Assembly: GCF_002979915.1 (NCBI RefSeq) | Contig: NZ_PCQA01000007.1 | Coordinates: 186,001-250,000 of the forward strand | Reading direction: 5' to 3' | Source: Arthrobacter sp. MYb213 | Lineage (GTDB): Bacteria; Actinomycetota; Actinomycetes; Actinomycetales; Micrococcaceae | Length of the DNA stretch: 64,000 bases | In this document: positions 1 to 9,387 of the stretch, piece by piece | Layout: the number at the start of each line of letters is the position of its first letter | How positions within the stretch are numbered: position 1 is the stretch's first letter | Notes under the pieces: generated by a model | What the model saw: only the letters and a program-made list of their open reading frames with translations | Told to the model about the DNA's origin: nothing | Databases searched by the model: none | Position numbers and translations under genes: made by a program

Positions 1-1167
1 GGCTGGCAGCCCGAACGCCGAACCAATGGCGCCACCTGCCAGGCTTCCTATCGGAACCGCGCCAAAGGTAAACAACCGGCGAGCGCTACTAACCCTGCCC
101 AGCAGATGCTCTGGGGTGATATCAGCAACCCACGCAGTGACCGCGACGTTAAAAATGATCACGGCAACGCCCCACAGTGTTGAATGCACCGCAAGCAGGG
201 TCATGGAAACTGCAGGGGAGGTAAAGGCCGCGAAAAATACCATCGCGGATAGCACGAGCTTGATCACCATGGTGACCGTAGTCAGTTGGGTCGCGCTGTA
301 GCGAACAGCGATCCGCGTGGCTAGGGCAGCACCGAGCAATCCCCCGGCACCGCCAAGACCGGCGAGAATACCGAAGCCGAAGGATCCAAACTCTAGGTAG
401 TTAATGATGAACAGCGCTTCAACCGCACTGCCTAAGGCCAAACCGAAGTTTGAGCACATCATCGCCAAAGTTACGGCGACCAACGTCCTGTTATGGCGTA
501 GGTACGCCAGACCGGAGCGCCAATGGGTGTCACGCTGCGCGTTCTGCGCCGCAACTTCTTCCCTCCGCTGCTTGTCCTGGCGGGGAAGTTTGACTAGACA
601 GGCCAAACTCAGCGCGATCAGCGCTAAGACTGCACTCACGGTCAAGAGTGTTGAGGCTCCGAGGAGAGTAAATGCGGTGCCCGCGGCCACCGGAACGATG
701 ATTGCCAATGACTGATCCGCAGCCGTCAGCCGGGCGATCAACGCGCTGATGGAGGTAGATCGCTGGGCACCCGAGAGCGCATTGAGTTGTGGAACTGCGG
801 AAACTTGAGCGGTTTCCGCTACGACATTGCACATTCCCAGTATCGTCACCAGCAAAAATCCGTAGCCGATACTCAGCGTGCCGGTGACGCTCAGCAGTAA
901 GAAGCAAACGGTGAGCGTGAGCTTCACTGCGAGTCCAATGCGCAACAGCCGCAAAGGCCGATAACGGTCCACCAAATAGCCGATGGGAATTGTCGCCACG
1001 AGGAAGGCAAGAGAACCCAAGGTGTTCAGAAGCCCCATTTGCCAGGCGCTGGCGCCCAATGTGGTAACAAAAATGAGGTCGACAGTGAAATCCGTCAGTG
1101 AACGGCTGGCCGCATCACCTGCATTCGAATAAAGGAAACGACGTTCGCTTCGCACGAAAGATTTCAC
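1..1167 (-). CDS. MFS transporter, probable siderophore exporter (3' end beyond window)
   Basis: The reverse strand is open from a GTG at 1167 to the window edge, 389 codons without a stop. It begins MKSFVRSERRFLYSN and has repeated hydrophobic segments and an MFS loop (GYLVDRYRPLRLLR, about residues 63-76), typical of the 12-helix MFS3/enterobactin-exporter-like group. AGGAG at 1173-1177 serves this GTG or the in-frame GTG at 1170. It is divergent from the siderophore operon starting at 1484 with about 315 bp between, so export of the siderophore is the likely role. That is an inference from context; the substrate cannot be read from the sequence. The C-terminus is missing. Confidence 0.8.
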   Translation of the reverse strand, partial: MKSFVRSERRFLYSNAGDAASRSLTDFTVDLIFVTTLGASAWQMGLLNTLGSLAFLVATIPIGYLVDRYRPLRLLRIGLAVKLTLTVCFLLLSVTGTLSIGYGFLLVTILGMCNVVAETAQVSAVPQLNALSGAQRSTSISALIARLTAADQSLAIIVPVAAGTAFTLLGASTLLTVSAVLALIALSLACLVKLPRQDKQRREEVAAQNAQRDTHWRSGLAYLRHNRTLVAVTLAMMCSNFGLALGSAVEALFIINYLEFGSFGFGILAGLGGAGGLLGAALATRIAVRYSATQLTTVTMVIKLVLSAMVFFAAFTSPAVSMTLLAVHSTLWGVAVIIFNVAVTAWVADITPEHLLGRVSSARRLFTFGAVPIGSLAGGAIGSAFGLPA

Positions 1168-1483
1168 CACAGCTCCTGAAAAGTGTTACGAAGCTCAACT
1201 GGCCCGCAGTTGGCAACGATACCGCATGTGTTCCTAACTGAACAGGATTTTCGCTAGTTCACTAGTTGTTTTGGGTTATGTCCGTTCAATAATTTTTTAA
1301 AATTTCTCCCATCGAACGCTGAGCCAACTAACTCGAATTCTCGGTGTTTTTGCGTTGCCTCAATGTAGTCAACCAACTCATCAATCACGCACTGGGGTTG
1401 CAATACAATACTTACTTGTGATGTTAATAGTCTGCAGTTAGGCAAGACTAACCAAATAATCGATTGCTATGCGAGGAGTATCC
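1168..1483. other. Divergent intergenic region between MFS gene and siderophore operon
   Basis: An AT-rich spacer of about 315 bp. It holds the ribosome-binding site of the reverse-strand MFS gene (AGGAG, 1173-1177), an iron-box-like palindrome (1438-1456) and the GAGGAG site (1473-1478) of the decarboxylase. A 63-codon reverse frame (1254-1445) starts with TTG inside the iron box and has no ribosome-binding site, so I do not call it a gene. Confidence 0.6.
1438..1456 (+). promoter_or_regulatory. Iron box (DmdR1/IdeR/DtxR-type operator)
   Basis: TTAGGCAAGACTAACCAAA matches most positions of the actinobacterial iron box consensus TTAGGTTAGSCTAACCTAA, including the TTAGG and CTAACC half-sites. 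It lies 28 bp before the chosen start of the decarboxylase gene, where a bound DtxR-family repressor would block transcription or elongation when iron is plentiful. Binding is inferred from similarity and from the siderophore genes downstream. Confidence 0.75.
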
Positions 1484-3004
1484 ATGGGAACCGCTCTTGA
1501 GACCCTGCACATCCCCCAGCCTGAATCACAGCTTTTTGATAACTCATTACTTTGCTCAGATACCTTGGACCGCTACGAAGCCGAAGCTCGTGAAGCCTTG
1601 TTGCGCGTCACCGACCAACTCGCGGCAGTGGAGTCTCCCACCACGGGACCGAGTCCACAAGCCCTTCAGAAGCTGGTGTCAGAGATTGACCTCGACGCAC
1701 CGTTGGGAAGCCACACCGACTCGTTTGATGAACTCACAAGAATTTACCTCCGTGACGCCGTCTACTTCCATCACCCGAAGTACGCAGCTCATTTGAATTG
1801 CCCGGTGGCCATTCCCGCAGTCGCCGCCGAAGCGTTTGTCACCAGTCTGAATACCTCCATGGATACCTTTGATCAAAGCGCCGGCGCAACGCTGATTGAG
1901 CGCCGACTCATCGACTGGACCACGCAGCTCATCGGATTCTCCGAAACCACCGCCGATGGGATCTTCACCTCTGGCGGAACCCAGTCCAATCTGCAAGCGA
2001 TGCTCATTGCGCGCAATATCGCGGTATCCAAGATGACAGGTTCACTACCGCAACGCCTACAGAATTTGCGTATCTATACCTCCCAGGATGCACACTTCAG
2101 CATCTCCAACGCGGCGATGATGATGGGTCTAGGCCATGAGGCCGTGATAGCTATCGGCACCGATGCGTGGCACCGCATGGACGTGGACGCACTTCGCACA
2201 CAACTCACCAATGACCTGCAGGCCGGCTTGGTCCCCATGGCCATCTCTGCCACCGCAGGTACTACCGACTTTGGTTCCATCGACCCACTTGCTCCGCTAG
2301 CTGCATTGGCTCAAGAAACTGGCGCTTGGTTCCATGTCGATGCCGCATATGGTGGCGGACTGCTACTTTCCGCGGTGCATCGCCAGCGGTTAGCCAATAT
2401 TGAACTGGCAGACTCGGTCACGGTGGACTTTCATAAGTCCTTCTTCCAGCCCATCGGCTCCAGCGCACTGCTCGTCAAACACACACACTCTTTTGAATCA
2501 ATTACTCATTACGCTGAATATCTCAATCCGCGCTCACACGCGCAACAGACACCGAATCAGGTAGATAAATCGCTGCAGACCACCAGGAGATTTGATGCGC
2601 TGAAACTTTGGGTCACGTTGCGTACCCTTGGCGCGCAACGCCTAGGTGCCATGTTCGATCAGGTCATCAAACTCGCTGAAAGTTTGGAGACTGAAATTTC
2701 GCTGAGACCACAGTTAACCCTTGAAGCGCCGGTACAGCTCAGCACCCTCGTCTTCAGCTTCGCGGTCCCCCATAACCATTTGAACCAGGCTGAGCAGAAT
2801 GATCTGATAAATCAGATTCGCCACCGGCTCTACCAAACCGGTGAGGCAATGATCGCGGCTACCACCGTCCGCGGTGAACGCATGCTCAAACTGACCTTGT
2901 TGAATCCAAACACCACCTTGAAGGACCTGACCGAGATACTCGACGCGATCTGCCGGGTCGGCAACGACCTGCTACTCGAACGAGCCGAAGGAGCCCGCGC
3001 ATGA
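1484..3004 (+). CDS. desA: Lysine decarboxylase-like PLP enzyme of the desferrioxamine pathway (DesA-like)
   Basis: A group II PLP-dependent decarboxylase of about 506 residues that would convert L-lysine to cadaverine, the first step of desferrioxamine synthesis. Visible motifs are FHVDAAYGGG (cofactor aspartate) and DSVTVDFHKSFFQP with the Schiff-base lysine. The start at 1484 is preferred over the ATG at 1469 because GAGGAG lies 5 bp upstream, and 1469 would put that site inside the gene. It overlaps the next gene by 4 bp (ATGA), so the two are coupled. An iron box precedes it. The family also contains diaminobutyrate decarboxylases; lysine is chosen because of the neighbours. Confidence 0.85.
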   Translation: MGTALETLHIPQPESQLFDNSLLCSDTLDRYEAEAREALLRVTDQLAAVESPTTGPSPQALQKLVSEIDLDAPLGSHTDSFDELTRIYLRDAVYFHHPKYAAHLNCPVAIPAVAAEAFVTSLNTSMDTFDQSAGATLIERRLIDWTTQLIGFSETTADGIFTSGGTQSNLQAMLIARNIAVSKMTGSLPQRLQNLRIYTSQDAHFSISNAAMMMGLGHEAVIAIGTDAWHRMDVDALRTQLTNDLQAGLVPMAISATAGTTDFGSIDPLAPLAALAQETGAWFHVDAAYGGGLLLSAVHRQRLANIELADSVTVDFHKSFFQPIGSSALLVKHTHSFESITHYAEYLNPRSHAQQTPNQVDKSLQTTRRFDALKLWVTLRTLGAQRLGAMFDQVIKLAESLETEISLRPQLTLEAPVQLSTLVFSFAVPHNHLNQAEQNDLINQIRHRLYQTGEAMIAATTVRGERMLKLTLLNPNTTLKDLTEILDAICRVGNDLLLERAEGARA

Positions 3005-4353
3005 CCCATGCAATAGCCCAAGAACACTTTGACGTCATTGCCATTGGCGCGGGACCGTTTAATCTCGGCTTTGCGGCCCTCACCGATCCACTCCATGAGC
3101 TGAAGGTTGCAGTATTAGACGCCAGCGACCATTTCGTCTGGCATCCGGGCATGATGCTCGAAGGTGCACATCTACAGGTGCCGTTCATGGCAGACCTCGT
3201 CACACTCGCAGACCCCACCAATAAATTTTCCTTCCTGAACTATCTGAAGGAACAGGGAAGAATTTACCCGTTCTACATTCGCGAAAATTTCTACGCCCTG
3301 CGCAACGAATATAGTAACTACCTTGCTTGGGCATCGCGCCTATTGCCTAGCGTCCGATTCGGACATCGCGTGCTCTCGACCGAATACACAGACGGCGCCT
3401 ACCAGCTATCTGTGCTCACCGCTCAAGGGGTGACCCATTTCAGTGCAGACAAACTAGTCCTTGGCACCGGGTCCCAACCTTATCTTCCACCGATTATCGA
3501 CGTAGCAGCTCAAGCTACGGGCAAGGTCATGCATTCAAGTGATTACATGTTCCTTCGCGAGGAAATCTTAGCTCCAGCCCACCCGACATCCCGCCCGCGG
3601 ATTACCTGCGTGCTGGGCAGCGGACAAAGCGCAGCCGAGATCTTTTTGGACCTTCTACGTAATTTGCCAAAGGAAGACCATCTAATTTGGGCCACCCGCT
3701 CGGAGCGCTACTTTCCTCTGGAGTACACCAAACTCACCTTGGAAATGACATCCCCGGACTATATCGATCATTTTCATGCGCTACCCGTGGAAAAGCGCGA
3801 CGCGCTCAGCGCCGAACAAAAGGGACTCTATAAGGGCATCAATGCGGATCTAATTGATGAAATCTATGAAGAGCTCTATCAACGCAGCATTAGCAAGGCG
3901 GCCAATGTCCATCTGCGCACCGGATGCAGTGCAACTGGCATCGGCGTAACTGATGAGGCTCTGTCCGTCAGCTTGCGTCACGAACGTACCGAAGAAAACT
4001 TGGAGTTCTGCGCCGATACTGTGGTGATGGCCACCGGATACCGTTGCGGCACTCCTGACTTCCTCAGTGGAATCACCGAGCGAATAACCTATCTCGCCGA
4101 CGGGAGAGTCAACGTAGACCGGGAGTACTCCATCGGAGTCGCCGAGGATATTTTTGTGCAAAATGCGGAACTGCATACTCATGGGTTTACAGCCCCTGAT
4201 CTGGGTATGGGAGCCTACCGCAATTCGGTGATCATCAATCGGATCACCGGCCGTGAGGTCTACCCGGTCGAAGAACGTATCGCCTTCCAACGTTTTGGCG
4301 CGGCAGAACTGACCGGTCTGCCGAACGTATCCACTTCCAGCTCGCGCGACTAA
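3001..4353 (+). CDS. desB: Cadaverine/lysine N-monooxygenase of siderophore synthesis (DesB-like)
   Basis: A flavin-dependent N-hydroxylating monooxygenase of 450 residues (IucD/PvdA/DesB family). It would hydroxylate cadaverine to N-hydroxycadaverine using FAD, NADPH and oxygen. Seen are the N-terminal FAD motif (VIAIGAGPFNLGFA, about residues 12-25), an NADPH motif (CVLGSGQSAAEIF, about 203-215) and the C-terminal ATGYRCGTPDFL signature (about 346-357). It overlaps the decarboxylase by 4 bp and is followed after 13 bp by the synthetase gene. Substrate choice between lysine and cadaverine is inferred from the DesA-like neighbour. Confidence 0.88.
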   Translation: MTHAIAQEHFDVIAIGAGPFNLGFAALTDPLHELKVAVLDASDHFVWHPGMMLEGAHLQVPFMADLVTLADPTNKFSFLNYLKEQGRIYPFYIRENFYALRNEYSNYLAWASRLLPSVRFGHRVLSTEYTDGAYQLSVLTAQGVTHFSADKLVLGTGSQPYLPPIIDVAAQATGKVMHSSDYMFLREEILAPAHPTSRPRITCVLGSGQSAAEIFLDLLRNLPKEDHLIWATRSERYFPLEYTKLTLEMTSPDYIDHFHALPVEKRDALSAEQKGLYKGINADLIDEIYEELYQRSISKAANVHLRTGCSATGIGVTDEALSVSLRHERTEENLEFCADTVVMATGYRCGTPDFLSGITERITYLADGRVNVDREYSIGVAEDIFVQNAELHTHGFTAPDLGMGAYRNSVIINRITGREVYPVEERIAFQRFGAAELTGLPNVSTSSSRD

Positions 4354-4366
4354 GGAAAGAAACACC

Positions 4367-6712
4367 ATGACTAACTACACCTTCCGTACGCTCAGGCTGC
4401 CCGAAGATACCGAGTTGCTCCACGCATGGATCGCGACCGAACATGCCGCTTACTGGGGTATGCCCACCGCAACCGCGACAGACATAGAAACCGAATACCA
4501 CCGCCTGCTGTCCACCGCGGACTACCACGTATTGCTGGGCCTCGATGAGGCTGGGACCGAGAAATTTCTACTAGAGCTTTATAACCCGGCTAGTACTGCG
4601 TTGGCCGAAGCTTACAATTACGTTCGCGGAGATCGTGGCTTGCACTTCCTAGTGCCGCAAACCAGCGAACCGCAGCCGGGCTTCACCCTGGAGGCACTGA
4701 CCCAAGCAATGCACCACGCCTTCATGCGCCCCGGAGTCGAACGCGTCATCGTGGAACCAGACCTGCGCAATAAAGCCGTCCAGGCACTCAATGCCCGCGT
4801 CGGTTTCCGTCCGGTCCGCCCGATAGCTCTGTCAGAGCCAGATGGATCAATCAAGCAGGCGTTGCTTTCTATCTGTACCCGAGATGATTTTGAACAAGCC
4901 ACCGGCCACAGCCTCGGTTCCTCATTCCTCACTCCGCAGCGCTGGGAAACCGCCAATCGCCATGTGCTGGCCAAAGCCCTCGGCGAATTCTGTCACGAAC
5001 GCCTCCTCGATCCAGTCGAACATGGTGAGCGGCGCTACCGCGTGCAGAAGGACGGGCACCGCTTGATCTTCACCGCTGGTCGCTACCAGCTCAACCACTG
5101 GCTTGTCGCCCCGGAATCACTGCAGCACCAGCAACTCGTTGGCGGTTCATGGCACAAAGCCGAAGTTGATGTCATTGATTTCATCACCTTGTTCTCCCGT
5201 GAATTAACCCTCTCCGAAGCTCAGCTGCCGGTCTATCTCGAAGAGCTCTCTTCCACCTTGTCTAGCCACTGCTACAAGCAGGCACACGCCACCCATACCT
5301 CTGCCCAGTTGGCCCAGTTCCCGGGCAGTGCGGCTCAGTCCTTCCAGCTCATAGAATCCTCGATGACCGAGGGGCATCCCTGCTTTGTAGCCAACAATGG
5401 CCGAATGGGCGTGGGTCGCAGCGATTACCTGCGTTACGCTCCGGAAACGGGTTCGGCCCTGCAACTCGGATGGGTCGCGGCACACACATCGCGTGCCCAA
5501 TTTGATGCCATCGACACCCTTGATTACGAGACACTACTGGCTACACAGTTAGACACGGCGGAACGCCAACACCTCGACGAAGCTCTTGAGGGTGCACTGT
5601 TCGGGACCGGTATGACGCCCGGCGACTACATTTACCTGCCAGTACACCCCTGGCAGTGGGAAAACCGCCTGTCGATCACCTTCGTGAATGACATTGCACG
5701 CAAGCAATTGATCTGGCTCGGCTATAGCCAAGACGAGTATCAGGCACAGCAATCGATTCGCACCTTCTTCAATATTTCTGACCCCACCCGCCATTACGTC
5801 AAGACCGCGATGTCGATCCTCAATATGGGCTTCATGCGTGGGTTGAGCGCGGAATATATGAAGGTCACTCCCGCCATCAACCAATGGCTCGGTGAATTGT
5901 TTGACAACGACCCGGTGCTCGCCACGGCACCGGTGGCGCTGTTGCGTGAAATCGCCGCAGTAGGCTATCGCAACCCACAATTTGAAGCAGCTACGAATAA
6001 AACCGCGCCACAACGCAAGATGCTCGCGGCACTTTGGCGCGAGTCGCCCATCAGCATGCTCAAATCTGAAGAAAAATTAGCCACGATGGCCAGTCTGCTT
6101 CATGTAGATTCCTCCGGGAAGTCCTTCGCCGGGGCACTAATCCGCCGCAGCGGCTTAGCAGCGTCCGACTGGTTGACCCGCTATCTAGATGCTTATCTGG
6201 TGCCCTTGGTTCATTGCCTGACCGCTTATGATTTAGTCTTCATGCCACATGGTGAGAACGTGATCATGGTGTTGGAAAACGGTGCAGTCAAGAAGGTCCT
6301 GCTCAAGGACTTGGGAGAAGAGATTGCGATTTTATCTGATCGCGTGGAGCTTCCAGAGGAAATCCGTCGGGTGCGCACCGGCGGAGATCCGGTGTTGTCG
6401 GTATTCACCGATGTCTTCGACTCCTTCTTCCGCTTCCTTGCTCCATTACTGGACGCCGAGAAGCTCCTGGCAGAGGGAGAGTTCTGGACTATCGTCGCGG
6501 AACGTTTGTTGGACTACCGGGCACAGCATCCGCAGTTCGCGCAGCGCTTTGATGAGTTGGGCTTGTTTGACCCAAATTTCCCACTGTCTTGTCTGAACCG
6601 TTTACAGCTTCGCAATAATCAGCAGATGCTAGATCTCACGGATCAATCCGGCGGCCTGCTCTACGCCGGCGATTTGGATAATCCGTTGGTTCGGGTAGTT
6701 TCCGCGGTTTAG
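4367..6712 (+). CDS. desCD: Fused acyltransferase-NIS synthetase (DesC-DesD)
   Basis: A 781-residue two-part protein. Residues about 1-185 are a GNAT acyltransferase of the siderophore type (IucB/DesC-like), which acylates the hydroxylated diamine with acetyl- or succinyl-CoA. Residues about 190-781 are an IucA/IucC NRPS-independent siderophore synthetase (DesD-like), which joins and cyclises hydroxamate units with ATP. Motifs include EGHPCFVANNGRMGVG and PVHPWQWEN in the synthetase, then a FhuF-like region from about residue 590. AAGGAAAG lies just before the ATG. In Streptomyces desC and desD are separate genes; here one reading frame covers both, with no frameshift visible. The product is probably desferrioxamine E or B. 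Confidence 0.88.
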   Translation: MTNYTFRTLRLPEDTELLHAWIATEHAAYWGMPTATATDIETEYHRLLSTADYHVLLGLDEAGTEKFLLELYNPASTALAEAYNYVRGDRGLHFLVPQTSEPQPGFTLEALTQAMHHAFMRPGVERVIVEPDLRNKAVQALNARVGFRPVRPIALSEPDGSIKQALLSICTRDDFEQATGHSLGSSFLTPQRWETANRHVLAKALGEFCHERLLDPVEHGERRYRVQKDGHRLIFTAGRYQLNHWLVAPESLQHQQLVGGSWHKAEVDVIDFITLFSRELTLSEAQLPVYLEELSSTLSSHCYKQAHATHTSAQLAQFPGSAAQSFQLIESSMTEGHPCFVANNGRMGVGRSDYLRYAPETGSALQLGWVAAHTSRAQFDAIDTLDYETLLATQLDTAERQHLDEALEGALFGTGMTPGDYIYLPVHPWQWENRLSITFVNDIARKQLIWLGYSQDEYQAQQSIRTFFNISDPTRHYVKTAMSILNMGFMRGLSAEYMKVTPAINQWLGELFDNDPVLATAPVALLREIAAVGYRNPQFEAATNKTAPQRKMLAALWRESPISMLKSEEKLATMASLLHVDSSGKSFAGALIRRSGLAASDWLTRYLDAYLVPLVHCLTAYDLVFMPHGENVIMVLENGAVKKVLLKDLGEEIAILSDRVELPEEIRRVRTGGDPVLSVFTDVFDSFFRFLAPLLDAEKLLAEGEFWTIVAERLLDYRAQHPQFAQRFDELGLFDPNFPLSCLNRLQLRNNQQMLDLTDQSGGLLYAGDLDNPLVRVVSAV

Positions 6713-6725
6713 CTGATGTAGGAGA

Positions 6726-6764
6726 ATGCTCGCGTCGTTTGGGTTGCGCCGAACGATGCGAGCA
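6726..6764 (+). terminator. Hairpin after siderophore operon
   Basis: An imperfect 17-bp stem (ATGCTCGCGTCGTTTGG against its complement with two mismatches) with a short loop lies 14 bp after the stop of the synthetase gene. There is no clear T-run, so it may be an intrinsic terminator without a tail. Confidence 0.55.
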
Positions 6765-6792
6765 TGTGCGCTTAACCTTGCAGCCACATTGC

Positions 6793-6859
6793 TGAACAGT
6801 GTTCAATGATTGAAGAATTCCCTGTACAGTGAAGTCAAACATTCTTGAACACCGTTCAA
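6793..6859 (+). promoter_or_regulatory. bioB promoter with two BioQ-like operators
   Basis: Two 13-bp palindromes, TGAACAGTGTTCA (6793-6805) and TGAACACCGTTCA (6846-6858), share the form TGAAC-N3-GTTCA. Their centres are 53 bp apart, about five helical turns. A promoter fits between them: TTCAAT (6802-6807), 17 bp, TACAGT (6825-6830), so the first box covers the -35 and the second lies near or after the transcription start. This closely resembles operators of BioQ, the TetR-type biotin repressor of corynebacteria and mycobacteria. No bioQ gene is in the window. Confidence 0.75.
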
Positions 6860-6872
6860 TTGGAGATTTCTC

Positions 6873-8084
6873 ATGGACACAATGACCGCATCAAGACGCA
6901 TCCCGGTTGACCCTTTTGCCCTAGCCTCAAGGATCAGCTCGGGACACCGACTCACCCTCGCCGAAGCCCACCTGATCATCTCGACCTCCGATGAGCAGAC
7001 ACTGACATTGGTGTCAGCGGCGGGACGCCTGCGCCGCAAACACTTCGCCAATACCGTCAAGGTGAACTACTTGGTCAACCTCAAATCCGGTTTATGCCCC
7101 GAGGACTGCACCTACTGCTCACAGCGATTGGGGTCCAAAGCCGAAATCCTGAAATACTCCTGGCTCAAACCGGAAGAAGCGGTCCGCCAAGCCGGGCTTG
7201 GCATTGCCGGGGGTGCCTCGCGGGTCTGCCTCGTAGCCTCGGGCAAGGGCCCCACCGACCGGGACGTCAATCGAGTCTCTACGATGATTGACCAGCTCAA
7301 AACCGAGCATCCCCAGATCGAAGTCTGCGCATGCCTCGGCATCCTGAAGGAAGGGCAGGCCGCACAGCTTAAATCCGCCGGAGCCGACGCCTATAATCAC
7401 AATCTGAACACCGCGGAATCTCTTTACCCGCAGATCTGCAGCACCCACAGTTATCAAGAGCGCGTGGACACCGTCGAGCAAGCGAAGACCGCTGGGCTGT
7501 CCCCCTGCTCCGGACTGATTGTCGGAATGGGTGAAACCACCGACCAACTCATCGAAGCCATCTTCGCACTGCGGACCCTGAACTCGGATTCAATCCCGGT
7601 CAACTTCCTCATGCCTTTTGACGGGACTCCCTTAGAAGGCACTTGGAACCTCAGCCCGCTTGCTTGCCTGCGCATCCTCGCGCTAGTTCGCCTAGCATGC
7701 CCAGACAAGGAGCTGCGTATTGCTGGCGGCAGGGAAATGCACTTGCGTTCGATGCAAGCCACAGCCTTAGAGGTTGCTAATTCAATTTTCTTGGGTGACT
7801 ATCTAACCAGCGAAGGGCAAGATGCCCGCACCGACCTAGCCATGATCTCCGATGCCGGATTTGTGGTGCTCGGGCAGGAAGGCCAGGATTCGGCACAGAT
7901 TACCCAGTCGCTATACGAGGCCGCGGACCATATCTCCCACCAGCCCAAGGATGCGGGTAATGCCGAGTCCTCCGGCTGCGCAGGGTCCTGCTGTTCCGGC
8001 ACTACCGCCGGTTGCGGCAGCGACAGGACCGAGCCGGTACTGCGCCGTCGCGGTGCCGGAACCCCGGTAATTCCTAACGCCTGA
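6873..8084 (+). CDS. bioB: Biotin synthase
   Basis: A radical SAM enzyme that inserts sulfur into dethiobiotin to make biotin, using a 4Fe-4S and a 2Fe-2S cluster. The [10 protein letters not shown] motif (CxxxCxxC, about residues 76-85) and the BioB signature YNHNLNT are present. GGAG lies 7 bp before the ATG. At 403 residues it is longer than usual (about 320-350): the end carries a Cys-rich stretch, [18 protein letters not shown], that is not part of the barrel. bioA, bioD and bioF are absent nearby, so the strain may make biotin only from late precursors, or those genes lie elsewhere. Confidence 0.95.
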   Translation: MDTMTASRRIPVDPFALASRISSGHRLTLAEAHLIISTSDEQTLTLVSAAGRLRRKHFANTVKVNYLVNLKSGLCPEDCTYCSQRLGSKAEILKYSWLKPEEAVRQAGLGIAGGASRVCLVASGKGPTDRDVNRVSTMIDQLKTEHPQIEVCACLGILKEGQAAQLKSAGADAYNHNLNTAESLYPQICSTHSYQERVDTVEQAKTAGLSPCSGLIVGMGETTDQLIEAIFALRTLNSDSIPVNFLMPFDGTPLEGTWNLSPLACLRILALVRLACPDKELRIAGGREMHLRSMQATALEVANSIFLGDYLTSEGQDARTDLAMISDAGFVVLGQEGQDSAQITQSLYEAADHISHQPKDAGNAESSGCAGSCCSGTTAGCGSDRTEPVLRRRGAGTPVIPNA

Positions 8085-8214
8085 GCGTCAAACAAAAGAG
8101 CCTGCTCGTCCGTAAGACCGGAGTCTTCCGTCCCCGCAGCGTTCCACTGCATCTAGCTCATCTGACCAGCGACTCTCAAGGAATAATGATTAGAAATTAG
8201 TTGTTGGATCAAGT

Positions 8215-9237
8215 ATGAAGAACATCGGATTTCTGTCCTTCGGACACTGGACTGATCACCCACAGTCAGGAACTCGCAATGCCTCGGACGCGTTACTGCA
8301 AGCCATAGATCTTTCGGTCGCGGCTGAGGAACTCGGAGCGGATGGCGCGTATTTCCGAGTGCATCACTTCGCTCAGCAGTATGCGTCCCCGTTCCCGCTG
8401 CTCGCCGCCATTGGCGCACGCACTAGCCGTATTGAAATCGGTACCGGCGTGATCGATATGCGCTATGAAAACCCCTTGTACATGGCCGAGGATGCGGGCT
8501 CCGCAGACCTCATCTCAAATCGTCGACTACAGCTAGGCATCAGCCGTGGTTCACCGGAGCAGGTGATCGATGGTTGGCGTCACTTCGGCTTTGAACCGCG
8601 TGAGGGCGAGTCAGATGCAGATATGGGACGCCGTCATACCGAACGCCTCCTTGAGGTGCTTTCTGGCGAAGGATTCGCCCAGCCTAGCCCGAAACCAATG
8701 TTCCCTAATCCCCCGGGACTGCTTCGCATTGAACCGCATTCGGAAGGTTTACGCGATCGCATCTGGTGGGGGTCCGGCTCTAATTCCACCGCCGTGTGGG
8801 CCGCGAAGCTTGGTATGAATTTGCAAAGCTCTACGCTCAAGGACGACGAATCTGGCAAGCCGTTCCATGTTCAGCAGGCCGAGCAGATTGAACTGTACCG
8901 TCAGGCATGGAAGGAAGCCGGCCACCAGCGCGAACCACGCGTCTCGGTGAGCCGAAGCATTTTTGCACTCACCGATGAACGCGACTGGCAATACTTTGGG
9001 CGTGACCGTTACAGCTCAGACCAGGTCGGCAACATTGATGCGAAAACTCGCGCGGTCTTCGGCAAATCCTATGCCGGAGAACCCGACGAACTGGCAAAGA
9101 AGCTGGCCGAGGATGAGGCCATTGCCGCGGCAGACACCTTGCTACTCACCGTTCCTAATCAGCTGGGCGTTGACTATAACGCCCACGTCATCGAATCGAT
9201 TCTGAAACACGTGGCTCCGCTACTGGGTTGGCGCTAA
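8215..9237 (+). CDS. LLM-class flavin-dependent oxidoreductase
   Basis: A 340-residue protein of the bacterial luciferase-like superfamily (TIM barrel using FMN or F420). Recognisable parts are the N-terminal strand IGFLSFGHW, ADGAYFRVHHFAQQYASPFPLLAAIGART and the flavin-phosphate region LGISRGSPEQVI. It would reduce or oxygenate a small molecule, but its substrate cannot be told. It lies 130 bp after bioB and 150 bp before a lumazine synthase gene on the same strand; a functional link through flavin is possible but unproven. The ribosome-binding site is weak (GGAT). Confidence 0.85.
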   Translation: MKNIGFLSFGHWTDHPQSGTRNASDALLQAIDLSVAAEELGADGAYFRVHHFAQQYASPFPLLAAIGARTSRIEIGTGVIDMRYENPLYMAEDAGSADLISNRRLQLGISRGSPEQVIDGWRHFGFEPREGESDADMGRRHTERLLEVLSGEGFAQPSPKPMFPNPPGLLRIEPHSEGLRDRIWWGSGSNSTAVWAAKLGMNLQSSTLKDDESGKPFHVQQAEQIELYRQAWKEAGHQREPRVSVSRSIFALTDERDWQYFGRDRYSSDQVGNIDAKTRAVFGKSYAGEPDELAKKLAEDEAIAAADTLLLTVPNQLGVDYNAHVIESILKHVAPLLGWR

Positions 9238-9387
9238 GCAAAAGCACACGGCAGTCCAGCGACTGAAATGATCAGGCGATAATGACGCGGGTTGTCGACG
9301 CCATTAAGCCAATGAGATCCAGGACACTAAGCTGTAATTAGTGAGCCAAAATTTAGCTATCAAAAGACCTGACCTAGGGAGAATTAT

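Noticed and set aside
1254-1445. 63-codon reverse frame between the MFS gene and the decarboxylase gene
   Set aside because: It starts with TTG inside the iron box, has no ribosome-binding site and matches no family I know.
9238-9387. Possible FMN riboswitch before the lumazine synthase gene
   Set aside because: None of the conserved FMN-riboswitch words are present in this 150-bp gap.
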